Source: Lanius collurio (Eukaryota > Chordata > Aves > Passeriformes > Laniidae). Taken from it: DNA of 64,000 nucleotides. Positions 37,101-50,945 of this stretch are shown here, piece after piece; position 1 is the stretch's first letter, and each line of letters starts with the position of its first letter. The position numbers and the translations under genes were made by a program. The stretch lies in assembly GCA_020086605.1 (NCBI GenBank), contig JACBWW010000012.1, positions 17,674,256-17,738,255 of the forward strand. Direction: 5' to 3'. The notes beneath the pieces were generated by a model that ran no database searches, was not told the DNA's origin, and was given only the letters and a program-made list of their open reading frames with translations.

Positions 37101-40100
37101 TTCCAAACACTTTAAGTTAGATTTTAATGTGCATTTTGTATTCAATAACTCATTTCTAGTTAAATAGTTACAGTTAAATTTCTTTTGAAGTCTTTACATA
37201 TGGATTTTCCACCATCTTAAGGCAGTATATATTCTGGTGAGTATTTGTGTTCTCATACAAGTTACTTAGACAAGTTTCCACTCCTCAACTGGTAGATTTT
37301 TCCTGTGGCATCTGATCAATGCTTGTAGATTTGATAGGGAACTAATTTTGTGTATAGTTATATACATGTTCATTTACATTTTATCTTCAGTCTATCTGAT
37401 GTAGGCAGTTTTTGCAAGTCCGCTGATGGGGGGACCTGTTAGAGGTGCAACTGAAACTTCCAGCTGAGGGACAGTGGTTATTTAAATTGCTGTGACAAAA
37501 GTGTTGATGTCTACCTGATGATGCTGCTCATTTTTTAAAGAAAATACATTTCATAAATGTAACCCGAACTTGTCTATCCATGCTTTAAAAAATCATCTCC
37601 TTTTAGCTTAAGCTTTTTTTCTAATTGAACCAAGATGGTATTTATGTAAGTTGAGTTTATCTCAAATCTGTCAGCAAAGACATGTGCTTGAGGACATGTG
37701 ATGGGTTTCAGATCTGAACTCTAAGCAAATCAGTTTTACTTTCAGTTTTACTTTTCTCTTAAAGAGGCCCTAACTTGATAAACGTTGGGTTTTTTGTTTC
37801 ATGAATAGAGTTTAAATGTTTCCATAGATGTCTCCATATTATTAGAATATACTGCATCAGCTAGTTGTTCCTTAGTTTTGGTTGAGGAAAACATTATGTG
37901 CTTCCCTTCGAATTTTTAAGATGAATGGGAGAAGAAATAGGATATTTATATAAAGTCTGAAGCTGTCTTCTGTCTCTTAGGAGAATGGAAAAACTGGGAA
38001 GATTTTTTCCCCACTACCACCCACCTTTTGAAAAGATAAGGAAAAGAAACCTCTTGTTCACCTGCATCCATTCAGTTTCAACTTGTCTAGTCTTTCCTGA
38101 GGGCCATTCTTTCCTTATTTATCATATTTCAGATTGCTTACACAAAAACCTCTAATCCCCATTCCAGTGAGTCTTGGAAAAAATCCAGTAAAGTGTTGTT
38201 ATTGGATTTATTCACACTTCTAAAAGGTCATATTTCCTAGCTAACATGCCCATATTGTGACATAAAGCTTTTAGCCACGAAATGATGCACCACAAAATAT
38301 GGCTTATTTCCCTGGATGGCAGCAGAACTAATGCTGCTGTATGTATTATATAAAGATTGAAAAAACAGTAAAATTATCCATGATGGTTGGATAGGCTTTC
38401 CAATACATATTTTTACTGAATAAGCACAGACAGATATCATATGTTTTGATCCCATCATTCAACCCAGAACGACATGAATTGTGGGTTTATGCCATTATTT
38501 ATCTTACTAGAAGAAAAAAGCTCAAACTGATACTTACTATGCATTTTCTTTAGAAATTACCTTGAATGTTGCTAAGAGAGCATGTGGTTCAAACAGCAAC
38601 ACTAGAAGATAAATTTAGAGGCAACATTCTGAGGAAGAGTCATAGGCAAGATAAGGGAAAGGCAGATAGAATGCCCAAAGGAACAGATTATCAAGGCAAG
38701 TTTACAGGCTTTGGCAGAAAACACAGGAAGAGCAGCACTGCTTACAAGATTTTGCTTGCCTAGCCTATGGTTCAGGCAGTCACTCAGACCGAGTCTATGC
38801 GTTATGGGATCAGCCAGATGCAGAGATACCCAGTCTGGGCTGAGGGCAAGAACTGACTGAGTGGCTCTTCTGTGTGCCCTGCAAGAAAACCTGTGTTCAT
38901 GAAAGGTGTGTGTGCAGTCCTGCACAGCATGCAGTGCTACAGTAACACATCCAAAAGGCAGAAAATGACAACTCCTGCTGTAACTTTCTAATTTGGTTTC
39001 ATGGACCTGGATGCTGCCTGTGACATCCAGGATCCCAGGCTGAATTGTAACCTCTGTCCAAGTTCAGTGCAGTATCCTGGCAGGCCAAATTGTGCAAAAT
39101 GTTTGAACTCTATGTGCCCTGGAATTGCTTGTCTTGAAAATTTAACTATATATGCCTCTCATTTCTGGTGTTTACTTGCTTCTTCTTCTCTCTAGTTCTT
39201 GCATAATTTGTAGACTGTCCCATTCCAGAGATTCCTCCAGCCTTCCCGAAAGAGCTGCATTTACTTGACATAGATCCAGATTCACTAAGTCCAGTTTTCA
39301 CTTTTTCTAGCCTACTTCTAAAGTCCCTCTCCCTAAAAGCAGAGTTTTCATTAAGGCTAGTCAGGTCTCTCTTTCTAAAAATGTTGATGAACAAAGGCAA
39401 AGGACGAGCTAGTTTAAACAGAGGAGAGTGAGCACATCTCAGCTATTTACTGCTAGGAACTGAATATTGGTTCCAGCTGGAAAAGTGTGCATTCCTGTAA
39501 TGAAACTCACTGAGCATCCCTACATCTGTTTGATGCGCTAGCTGTCTCTCTGAACCAGAAGTGTTTCTTCACATAAACAGAGGGAAGCCCTATTAAACCT
39601 GCCATGATACCACTGTTCTGTAGGATATCTATTACAGTTCTGAATCCTAGATGGAAGCAGTGATCTGTGTTGAATTTGTTGCAGGATAGATTGTCTTAGA
39701 AAATGCTGGGGATATTACTTCATTGTTTCAAGCTGCTGTTAAATTTTATCATCCTTAATGTTTGTCTGTTTACTTGGGACTACATGTGTGCAGGGGGAGG
39801 AGGGGGGAAGGGGATGAGGACAAAGGAGCATGAGTCTTTAATTTCATACTCCCTTTTTCTCCCCACCCCCACTATGTTGTCAAACTGAATTTCTTTATCT
39901 GAACTTGCTTTCTATAATCAGTGATCTGGGCAAAAAAGAGGAATATAGGTGTGTAGCAAGATGTAGGTGTGTAGTGGTACTGCCCAGGGCCCATAAGAAG
40001 TGACACATGAAGCCCAACCTGGGGCAGGATGGTGAAAGCTCCTTGTGTTGAAGCAAGTTGGTAAACCTTCTGTGACTCTGTAAGTACATTAATGCCTAAA

Positions 40101-40146
40101 AAGCACCTATGCCCAGCAGAGCAGACATGGTAGAGAAAAAGGAAAA

Positions 40147-40151
40147 GGTAC
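40147..40151. repeat. Target-site duplication, left copy
   Basis: The five bases 'ggtac' directly precede the LTR and are repeated exactly after it at 40742-40746. A 5-bp duplication is typical of several avian ERV groups, including ERVL-type elements. Confidence 0.88.
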
Positions 40152-40741
40152 TGTCATGGTTTAGTCGTGGCTGGCAACTGAGCACAACACAGCCACATCA
40201 GCTCTCTCTGCAGTGAGGGGGGAGAATCATAAGCCTAAAAGTGAGAAAAAAACCCTTGTGAGATGACATAAAAATAGTTTAATAATTAAATAAGATTTAA
40301 TAATAAGAATTTTTAAAAATATGAGGAAAAGGGAGAAAAAAACCTGAACAAACCAGGAAGAGAGAAAAATAAACACAAGAAGAACAAGTGATGCAAATGG
40401 AAACAACCACTCAACACCAACTAAACAATGCCCAGACAGTCCAGGAGCAGCATCTGCACTGCCAACCTCTCCTCCTCCTCAGTTTTATCGCTGAGTGTGA
40501 TGCCGTATGGTGTGTAATATCGCTGTGGTCACTGTGTCCCCTCCCAACTTCTGTGCACCTCCAGCCTGTTTGGTAGTGAGTGGGGTGAGGAGTAGAAAAG
40601 TCCTTCATTCTGTGTAAGTGTTGCTCAGCAATAACCAAAACATCCCTGTGTTATCAACACTGTATTCAGCATAAAACCAAAACAGAGCCCATGTAGGCTA
40701 ATATGAAGAAATTTAAATCTATCCAAGCAAAAACCAGTACA
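40152..40741 (-). mobile_element. Solo LTR of an avian endogenous retrovirus
   Basis: A 590-bp element with TG..CA ends, reading 5' to 3' on the minus strand and flanked by identical 5-bp duplications. The + strand shows landmarks of a widespread avian LTR family: 'catggtttagtcgtggctgg' and 'caactgagcacaacacagcc' near the left end; 'gtgtcccctcccaacttctg' in the middle; 'tgctcagcaataaccaaaac', 'atccctgtgttatcaacact' and 'agcaaaaaccagtaca' at the right end. On the minus strand a weakened TATA box, 'gataaaa', covers 40483-40489. There is no internal viral sequence, primer-binding site or second LTR, so it is a product of LTR-LTR recombination. An A-rich patch (about 40260-40390) is diverged from the family. 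Class assignment (probably ERVL) is from the 5-bp duplication and memory. Confidence 0.92.
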
Positions 40742-40746
40742 GGTAC
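40742..40746. repeat. Target-site duplication, right copy
   Basis: Exact 'ggtac' copy of 40147-40151, immediately after the terminal CA of the + strand reading. Confidence 0.88.
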
Positions 40747-43700
40747 TAAACCAGTGCTTGCATACAAAGTTTCTGCACTTCTGTTACACATCTTCACAAG
40801 ACACACACTTAAATCCTAGCTGTCTAAATCACCCTTTTCTGTGGCCCTCTCTCTCACTCTAGTTGTATCAGTGTTCTTAACTTCTTCACCTGTGAAGAAA
40901 TTGCTTGCTTTTGAACAAACCAGAATCCAGATTCTCAATTAAAGCATTGAATTAGCAAAAGGATTCATTTCAGTTTGTTGTTGGGGAGGGTAGTGTAGTT
41001 TACTGGTGGGTGGTTTGAACCAAGACAGCCTAATAGTCCAAACCATTCTGTGGGATCTCCTTCCAGAGCTTATGCCCAAGTTTTGCCAGGAGTCTGAGCC
41101 AGTCTGTTAACATATGGACACAGGCTCCACTACTCCCAGCAACAGCTACCTGCAGAGAAAAGGTACAGGTTGTCCACAATGCAGTGGCATTAGACCCATG
41201 TTTCTATTGTATGGAAACTATTGAAAAGGGGGAAAGAGAATATGGAGCACAGATCAAACACACACAGACTTGCAGTTCTTCCAGAGCCAAGACTACCTCT
41301 TACAGTTCTTTCAGAGCCTCTTGATTAGGTAAGCTGGGCTCTATTACAGCTGATATAACTCAGTGTAGTGTTTTGAAGTCAGGATAGCTGGGATCGGGTA
41401 GTTGTGCTGACAGAAGATGAAGGCTCTGTTGACCTAGATTGTACTAATACTAAATATTATGTAGGGCACTTCTGGTATAGCTAGCATATAGCCAGTGACA
41501 GCATGGTCACAGTATGATAGGTTCCAGCTCAAAGATCCTAGTGGTAAAATTGAAAATCATGGATAGATTGGAGTAGAAAAAGCATACCGTGCAAACAATA
41601 CAAGACATATGTCTGAGCCAGTTAACAAGAAGGATAGCATAATCTGAAGTGAATAGTCTATGGTTAGATTTTAGAGATTTAATCAGATGTGTCATTATTG
41701 GTATGGTCAGATGATAGCAAATAACGGGGTCTGCTGGTCAAAGTTACCTCAACACTTTATTGGAAAACAGTTGATGTAACCAAGTAGGCTTGGGGCTACA
41801 AAATATAATCTGGTTATAAGGGCTAAACCAGTTTTGCTGTTATGTTACGTCCTGACCTCTGTTTAAGCCCTTTGATCATTTAAGTGCAAATACACGAAGG
41901 CCACCTTGGACAGTTGCAATTACTAGTTGTCTGCTTTCATTTTTTTTGTAAACGTATATTGATGAATAGCACAAGATGTTACAGGAAATGGTGGCATAGA
42001 TTGAAGCCAAGGTTCATTGTTCCTTATCACTCCCAATGCAGGGCCTCATGAAGGCCAAGCTAGAGCAATTAGTGCTGGTAACATCATTCAATGCTATTGA
42101 GTGCTGTCAGTTTGTGACAACAGTTTAGGGCTGTATCTGCATTCTGAGGCTGTTCATATCTGGTCTGTATAGGTTTTGTTAAAAAGACAGCTCTCAAAGT
42201 CTGAATATGGTCTCTCAAGAATTTTGGTAGAAGGGAAAGTTGATGTCAAAGCAGAAGCATGTTAAGATATTTGAAGGAGATAAGCAGGGTTTAATCTTGT
42301 GTGACAGGAAGTCTATTATTAAAATAGAAATCTCTTTAGAAGAGTTTCTAGTTCTAAATTAAGCCCAGGATATAAATTCCCCTGTATTTTATCACATGGT
42401 AATTGTTCCAGACTTGATCTTTCAGAGCAGTAAGTCAAAAGTCTTTTTTAAATCTTTACTGTTTTTGCATCTTGCTGAATGTACAATATTCCTAATTTTA
42501 TACAAAAACAGATTTAATCTAGTGAAGAACTTTGTCTAGCTTTTGCCATTAATTTGAGGACTTCATGCAGTCTTTGTTTTCCTAAAAAATATACACTATA
42601 TGTTAACTCACGATGTAGTTAATGCAAGTAGAAGTTCTTCCATGTAGCTGTGAAGCAGCAACTGCTATTATCTCAGACTGGCTTTAAAGGAGGTTTTAAA
42701 GCCTGTTGTCTCTTAAAGAGTAAAGTGTCTTGTTAGATATTATTGTTCCTCATACAGATTATTAAAACCTGCTGTTTGGAAAATCTTCTAAGTATCGTCT
42801 ACCTTCTATCTGACAAAACCAAGGGACCTTATTTTAATTGACACCTTGTAGGAAAGAAATAAGGTGTATTGGGTTTTGACTTGAAGTATGTCATGTTGTA
42901 GAATTACTGTGCTTTATAAAATGTATTACAAGCTCTAGTGTATCTCTGACCCATGGGGAGATATCTAACTGAAAAGTTGCTATAGAGTTTGGTTAATAAC
43001 AGCAATGATAGTCAATCCAAACAACATGGTTTATCTTACTGCAGTCTCGATTTATTTAATTTTTAGTATTTTATGATGGAAGGTTGCAGTTGCAAATACT
43101 GCACAATTGACAAATTAAAAAACTGTGTAAACAAAAATGCTTAAATCCACACAAAGAGAATGCAAGTTAGATGCTTAATATATGCACAGTTAGGGACAGA
43201 AATATTTTAAATGTATATCCTGGAAAGCCACTGTATTACTTCCACCTGTACTTGTCCCCAGGTTTTCCAACTATAAGTGTCAATTGAATGTGCAAATTCT
43301 GCTTCAGGCAAACCAGGGTGCCAGCAGCATGGTATCCAAACAAATCAAAATTGGCTGTTCACATGAGACACTATTAATGTCTTATCAACTCTGTGAATAG
43401 ACCCCTGAATGTTATTGCAGTCCACAGTAATGTAGTATTTGCTTATAAAAACTTTGGAAAAAGTTTGTATTAGTTCTGGTATAACTAGAAAGTGTTTGAG
43501 TATTGTTATAGCTATTTTCCAAGGCAAGTTACTTTCTGATCTTTTATTCCATCCCCACTGAACAAGTTCATGTTTGATGAGTTGTACTCCTAGGAATGAG
43601 GATTTATCTTGGTAATCTAGAACAAAATCCCCCGCCTTCAGAACTTTGAGGCTATGTACCCATATGTGCTGTGAACTGTTTCAAACATCTTGAATATCTT

Positions 43701-46700
43701 TTCTGAATGAATTATAGAATGGTTGAGTCAATCTGACACAAAAACCTGAATTCAGTTGAAATTTTGTCACAGAAACCTTAACAAGATTCTCAGAGGGAAA
43801 CTATTTTTCTTTTTCCTTTTTTTCTTTTTTTTTTTTCATTTTCTAAAGCAGCAGCAGCAAATCATGAAGTCTCAAGGTATCAGTGATTATACTTTCAGAA
43901 ATACTCCTCCTCTGTGTATGTCATTCTAACTATGTCTTTTCACAGAGAACAGCCACAGTCTAGCCTAGCTGAACTAATTTGTTATATTCTATTATTTTTA
44001 TATTGAGCAGTCAAGCATATTCACCAGTACGTGATTTTATTATTTCCAATTGTCAAAGTTGCATTTTTACTATCCTTTATTACACTCAGATACTTTTTCT
44101 TATGAGAGAATCCACTTGTTTTTCTATCTTTCAGTTGGCTAATCTATACACCTGCTGGTCTTAATCATCTACGTGTTTGTTCCATGGATTACATTATAGA
44201 ATGAAGTAGATTTCTGTGTTGGCAGGATTTTCTTAGGTTTGGAAGAGTTTGACTCTCTGGGAAGTCTCCAGTTGTGCAGTCTTTTTTCACAAGAGAAAGT
44301 TGCCACCTCCAAACTGCATTCTAACAATAACAGCTAAACACTGCCATTCCATGAAAAAGCAGAGTTAAGTCATGCTTTGACTCAAAGCAGAAACTTACTG
44401 CCATGTCAGGTCTGTATTCCTCTCAGGCAGTCACACTCAAGAGAACATAGAACTTCCCAGTCTGCTTTTGACCTAGCTGTAGTAAAGATGATAACTGCCT
44501 TTTCTTCCTGGTTGTCATAATCCTTTCCACATCCCTTTTCTAGTGTGTGAGGGAAGGACCGCCTGTGCGGGCACCACTGATGAGTGCCTTGCATTCCATG
44601 TGTGGAGGAAAAGCTGAGCCACTCTTCCCACAAAGGGAAGAGTGGAGAGCCTTGACCACTACAATATAACATATTCGAATGAGATTTTTATCACTTAAAC
44701 TTAGTGATTCCTTCTTCAGTCATACAATGTGCAGTCATCCTACCAGTGCTAGGAATAGACTAGCCAGTATTTGCAAAATTTTCTTCTTCAGATGCTATGC
44801 ATTTTTAAGATCAGAGTACAAAATAATTTTTCGGGCAGCAGTCACGCAGTTTATCTGCTCAACAGCCAAATCACTGTCTTTCCACTTGATGTAACATTCA
44901 TAACTCAGGAAATTTTGAGATCATTGGCGATCTAATTTTCTATCCTAGTTTCGTCTTACCTCAATATTATTATAGTACTAACACAAATAGTTCCTAAAAC
45001 ATAAATAGTAATAAATATGGAACAAAAATAACATTAAAAGCAATGAGCCTTTTTTAAAAATGCCATTACCCTAAAGATACCATTTGCTTTATGTTGCCTA
45101 TTTTTAGTTTTTCAAACCAGAAAAACTTAAGTAGTAATGCTGTGATGCAAAGAATGCAAATTGAGTCCCAGATTTATGTAGGTAAATAAGGTTTTATGAA
45201 GAATCTTTATGTCATTGTGGAGTATCTTAAGTGCTCAGGTACTTTGACTCATTCCTGCGTGAAAGAATCTGTACAGCCCTATGTTTCTTCTTAGCAATAT
45301 TTTTGAGTTTTGGCATTAAAATTTAAAAGATTATGAACTATGGTTTCTATTAGATCGGGCAATATCATTGGTCCACTCTGTAACTAAAAGAAGGGAGAAA
45401 AGTCTAGTGCATGTACATTTGGAGTATCCCTGAGGAGTCAGTTGTGTAGGTGTGGTGCTAATGTGAAACATGGCTCTCCAGAGAGCAGTGTGCAGAGAGG
45501 AACAAAGAGAAAGCTTTTTGCTGGACTGAGGGTTTTGCTGCTGGCTGCTTGGCTGCACGATGGCATTGTTCGGAGGAAGTGCACCTGCTCTAACATTTCC
45601 TTCATCTGGAAGCAGACAGGTTTGTTGAATGCTCTAATTGCTGGTAGGCATGAAAGGATTGCCTAGAAAATTGCTTCCTAGGCTGTTCTTTGATGTTTTG
45701 TATGATTTGGAAGCAAAGATTTCTTTTCCTTTTTCCATCTTAGTAATAGGTGAGAATAAAAAATCCTCTCAGCTTTCATTCCAGAAGGTATCATGGCACA
45801 TTCAGTCCGATTAGCTGTATCATGGGCCAAAAGGCTCCTTTCATCTTTTGAAAAGATTTGTAAAACACAAGCATAGTCATCACAGTCCACATTCATAAAG
45901 CACTATTAGCTACATGTTCAGTTCATTGCAGAGGTCTCTGGGCAGGAGAAATACTCTACTGTGAACACTAAGATTTGTCAAGTGCTATAAATATGTGGCT
46001 AGGAATTTTAGATAGAATCATTTTAATACATATTATGAATCTTGGACCACAGTTAAAAAGGTTCTTCGTTTAATTCTGGTTATGTTAATTTATAAGCATA
46101 ATAATTCTAATACAAAATGCAAGTTTTGCCTTATTTTTCAGCAAAATTTGAATTGCAGAGAACTGCAGCAAGGCTTGATATTTTGAATTTCCTCCTTTAA
46201 CAAATAAATGCAGGGCATGACTAATGCCCTATGAAGTCTTGTAATAAATTTAGACTATAACTAAAGCTACAAACAGTACAGTATGATATATTTTGTTTGC
46301 AGAAATATGCAAATTAATAGAGTAACTAAAAAAATCTGTAATAGGTTAAATGATAAGGTTTTATTTAATTCTCTTACTAGGAAATATCTAGCTGAAAGAA
46401 ATTAATGGTGCATTACTTTCATCCATGTAAACGGTCACTAACACCTTTCTCTTGAGAAATAGTGAACAGCAATGGGGAACTAATGCCAGCATACTTGGAA
46501 GCACCAGAATCCTTCAATCTATGTTGTTTGTCCAAGTAGAACAACCCTCCTCAGTTGGATTTGGTTTCTGTCTTCTCTATGATACAGAATCCATATTCAG
46601 AACCATCACCTGCAAAGTTCAGGAGTGCATGAAGTGTGTGCCTTTTGAATCAGACTCTATTTCACTTTCCAATCAAGAGTTGAGAATTTATGCATAAGAA

Positions 46701-49700
46701 ACCTATGTCTGTTTTATATAATTCTGAAATACAGTCTCTGAAATTTTGAAAGATAAATTTCAGTTTAGGCTTTATTTATGAAATTAAACTGTTGTTCTGG
46801 AATCTATTGCAAAATCTGGGAGAAAACATTCAAGTTATCTTCTGAAACTTAGATATACATATGCAATTTTTGTGTTATGATTTACTGAATTATGAATTCA
46901 ATTTCCTTTTTATAAAACTGCATGCTTTTCTTCAGACTGTTTTGGGATTCATTTTTTGCATGCTGAAACACGTCAGTCTTGGTCTTTAGAGCTGCCTTTT
47001 GAGCAAACTGGTTACAGTGCCAGTGGCCAAGGCCATTAGAGTACTATGGAGTTTTGCCGTGGTCACTGTGAATTACACCAGCTTCCTAACTTTCTTTTCC
47101 GAGCACAAAGAATGTGTGCTTTGTCTTGTGGTGTAAACAAGGAGTGTATTTACATGTTTACAACTGTGGCCTCCAATTTTCATTTTGTTGTGACACAATT
47201 AAGTATTTCAAAGAGCATGTCTGGAACTTTATTTGCTCAGCCAAGAGGTCAGCCTGTTGCTTTTATCTGTGGAACCAAATGTTTATCAGGTTTCTGTGTG
47301 AATTATACAGTGCATTAGGGATCATTTGGCACCAGTGTTATATTTTAGGTGTCTTTATAATTAAGTTTGGCTGTGCTAAATTTTCCAAAGCTAGATTAAG
47401 TCCAGGAAATACTTTTCCCCACAAAATTTTCAAATTTGGCTTGCATATCTTTGTACATATAGCTCTGTTCATTGTGAGCATGTATCTACCTAAATATAAA
47501 ACAATAATTCTGATGTTTTATTTACCTAGGTAGACATGAGTACCTCAGGTGTTTGTAGGCAGGGTTGCTAATACACATCCCCTTAAGATGTAAGCACTTC
47601 AAGAAAATAAAATCTAGGTGATTTTATTATTCATGTCTCAATGGATGAGGCGAAGGTTGAGTGTTTGGTTCACCTCCTTATTCACCAAAGAACAGAAATG
47701 TGTCATTTCTGAGATTCAGGCTGTTACAGCCAAGAGAATAAGCAAGTTGTTCTGTTCAAAGCTGAAAGGGAAAGGATTGCAGATCACAATCATGGATCCT
47801 GGTGTTCTGTTCACTGCTAGTCATTCCCCATTGTTCACTCCCTACTCAACCCTACTTAGTGTTGTGACTGTTGCCTAAAATATTCTTAATGCTGACCCAT
47901 GCAATGCCGTACTTAGACATGAAAGTGGCCTTCGCAGCATTCATCTCCAAGTCACTCTCCTAGTGCTTATATGTAAGCCATCTGGAAACAATGAGATGAC
48001 TCATTCATTTTGATGTGGCTGCGGGCTTTGTGGCCATATACAGGGAGAAGCAATGTGTACTTGGTCATATCCCTGCAGGCAATTTTTCGGACATCACTTT
48101 GATAGTGACCGAGTCTTACTGGACTGTTTCCTTAGGTTTTATTCTGATTTAGCCTGTTGTGAACAGGCATGGACTAACCACAAGTTTTGTATTGGGTAGA
48201 CATGCAATTATGTCTGTCTTTTTTCTTCTTGGTGGGTATTGGTGACATCACTTAAATGTGTCAGTGTCAGATGCATGCTATCTAATTTTTGTGTGAGGTG
48301 TTCAGAACTGCAGCAGAAATTGCACTCAAAAAAAAAGGAGAAGGAAATTAAATGTGTGCGATTAGAATGATTTCATTTTGAGAACTTGGTGTATTCCGAC
48401 AAAACTCCAGGAAATTCAAAGCTCGCCCTGAGCTGTCATCCATCAATAAACTCTTGTGAAAGAATAATGCTGGTAATCACAAAACCACAGCAGATGTGAG
48501 ATAGAAGCAGAGTATGAGTCTTAATGATCCAGAACTATAACTGTATTTTAAATGAAAGTGTTTGTATTTCATTTCCTGATGAAAGTATTAAGAGTGAGGA
48601 ATAGGAGAGGAAAATATTTCGTGGGAAGTTTAGATAGTTGGTGGAGTATCTTTCAAAGCTCAAATAGTTCAAGCCCCCACAGGTTTGACTGCTCTCAAAA
48701 GCTGAAAAGTGTAATCACATAATGTGTTCTACAGTGTCTCATATTAATCGTGTGTTGATGTTTGTAGAAATATATACAATGACTTTTAAAAAGAGACCTT
48801 ATAAAAGAACACTTCTTACTTCATTGAAATCAGTGAAATACTGACACAATATACTGACACTGTCATTTTTGGACAGTCATGGGGACTAGAAGGTAGCATC
48901 CTGATACACTGCAGTGTTACTACCTATGTGCCCCCAAGTGACTGCACAGCGAATCGCAAGTTTAAAAGATGGTTTGCAAATGTATTATGGTTTTGTTAAG
49001 AAACAAAGTTTGTTTCATCCCTTATGAAAATCTGAAAGAAATAGATTAAGATCAAATATAATGAACTCAGTCACTTTGTATTTGAAAGTAAGAAAGATTG
49101 TCAATTCAATTGATATTGCCTTGAATTGGATTATATTTTTCTACTATGTCAGTTAATTTACAGTTAGGCAAGCTACAGGGGCTGATGTTACTGAATTCTA
49201 AAGGAGCTTTAAAAAACCCCTTCAAAACAGGAAGGTATTTTTGGGAAAGTTTTTACTACTACTATTAGTAAAACAAATCTAAATAACATTTTAAGTGTAT
49301 TGTGCAGTATTTCATTTATAATACTCTTCTGAATATATTTTATGTTAAGCATAGCACTGTTTGAGTCTACAATTAAACCATGTGGGTAGGGTTCTCCTTG
49401 ACAGACCAGTTAAGAAACTTTAGACTCAGTTAAGTATTGGTTCCACCTTGAAGTGTCACTGTGTAACAGCCTGCAGAAATTGCTACGTTCTTGTGACTAG
49501 AGCTGTTGTGGTAGAGATTTGTGTACCAGCATGCAACAGAAAAGTTTAGGAGTCAAAGTAGGTTTTAATTTAATGAATGTTACATAATTTTCCATGCAGT
49601 TAGCAAATTTGATTGTATCAGTTTAACTGTCTTCATGAGCTGCTCCAAACAGAATAGGAGAGGAGGTAATTACAGTAATGGAGAAAAAGAGGGAATGTAA

Positions 49701-49832
49701 TAAATATTCATAATGTATGTAAGATTTGTTTTTATCATAATCTATTATTTTTATCTAGGTCACCTTCCACACTGTTCTTTTCCTGATAACCTATTTCTTT
49801 TTTTCTTTTTTTTTGTTTCACTTTCTATATAG
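40747..49832. other. Intronic sequence up to exon B
   Basis: No exon or transposon family is recognised. A pyrimidine-rich run lies at about 43804-43840. Blocks at 47890-48130 and 48370-48480 have balanced composition with retained CpGs and may be conserved noncoding DNA. Open frames such as 47114-47533 (139 codons) have no domain or splice support. The final 40 bases are a strong polypyrimidine tract ending in 'tatatag', the acceptor for exon B. Confidence 0.5.
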
Positions 49833-49999
49833 GACTGGCTCATCACATCTGTAATCTTCTAACAGAAGCTGTGGCTCTGTACTTGGAGGCAGATGATAAA
49901 AGGAGCACCAAGACAGTAAATGTGCTGCTTCTGTCCTTGCTTGACATTTTGCAATACATGCTGACATATACAGCAAACATTGTGCGCCAGACTTTGCAG
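49833..49999 (+). CDS. ULK4: Exon B of probable ULK4 (ARM-repeat region)
   Basis: A 167-nt internal exon between a very long polypyrimidine tract with 'tatatag' and donor 'cag/gtatgg'. Its first two bases complete the Gly codon begun by exon A. The remaining 55 codons are open and end in phase 0. The peptide starts LAHHICNLLTEAVALYLEAD, a Leu-rich helix. A short charged loop (DDKRSTK) leads into a second long helix that includes 'LLLSLLDILQYML' and ends 'IVRQTLQ'. This helix-loop-helix pattern is what ARM/HEAT repeats look like, and its wording is the part that most reminds me of vertebrate ULK4. The frame runs on past the donor to 50092 by chance, but the GT site and the phase match to exon C define the end. 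Confidence 0.8.
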
Positions 50000-50945
50000 G
50001 TATGGGATTTATTTCCTGGGGTCTTTACTATCTTTAACAGTTTTTTAGATAATTTCCTGTTATCCTTGATAATGAGACTCCCACTATTCTGATTTTATCG
50101 AATTTTTACTGTGGCAGAAACTCAATTTGTCTTCCAAGTCTCCGTTTGAACCACTGCAAGTCATGGCATTGGTAGGGCTTCCTACTCTGGCAAAGACATC
50201 TTTCTCCTTAAAAATGGAGGAAAAAAAATATACAATTCAAAAAAATTTTACATAACTCTCTTAGTAACCTATGAAGAAAAAGTGTTCATCTTTTTTTAGA
50301 CATGATGTAAAGCTAGCAAATATCGCTCTGTTTTTAGATGATCTGTCAAATTTTTAAGTTAGTGAAGTGGAAGTAACTTCTGTGTTTGCACTGCAAACAA
50401 CACATACTCTTCATGTTAGGTTTTTTATATTCTTTGGATTATCCACTGAAGAACAGAGATTTGTTGGGTCAATCATATCTGAAGGACAGAGATTCAAAAG
50501 ATTGGAGATAGGTTGTAATATCTGTCAAGACAATCAAGTCTTGGTTTGAGTTGCATGTAAAATTGTTCTGATAAAGGGAAAAAAGCCGCTGAACTTCAGT
50601 GTTAAAATAGACCTGCAATGTTGACAGAAATTATAAATATTTAAAGCATTTATGACTTCAGGTGTATCTTTTGCATATACATTTTATTGCATTTTGCTGA
50701 AGAAATGTCATGCAGGTCAGTGTATTCAGCCTGTACAGAATGGCACGACTGGCATGGGTCCCTTTGCTTTGTGTCACAGAGGGAACAGAACTGCTCATCG
50801 GGAGCCCGTGAATACTTAACTAGAAAAGAGTGCACAAGTCTCCTTCAAACATCCCATTCACACTTCAACCACCTAATGGACCAAATTTGTTCCTCATGAC
50901 AGAACAATCACCAATTGCTTTTGATTTTTTATCTCTCTTATTAAG
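50000..50945. other. 946-bp intron between exons B and C
   Basis: Donor 'gtatgg', acceptor 'tctcttattaag'. It is the only short complete intron in the window. It contains chance open frames on both strands (50650-50899) and no recognised repeat. Confidence 0.8.

Larger units (their letters stand above)
30339..40146. other. Intronic sequence with minor repeats
   Basis: No exon is recognised across this stretch, and the matching splice phases of exons A and B mean that none is required. It includes a 17-bp tandem duplication (31517-31550), a 26-bp perfect palindrome (34118-34143), A-runs near 33208 and 34289, and a G-rich run near 39789-39812. Open frames of up to 107 codons, such as 38602-38925 on the minus strand, show no known domain. 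Confidence 0.5.

Noticed and set aside
47046..47533. Overlapping 90- and 139-codon frames as a gene
   Set aside because: Phe- and Cys-rich translation typical of T-rich intron sequence. No splice signals are visible, and no exon is needed between A and B.
49871..50092. A 73-codon single-exon gene starting at an internal Met
   Set aside because: The first 43 codons are exon B in its true frame, and the remainder is intron read-through past the GT donor at 50000.
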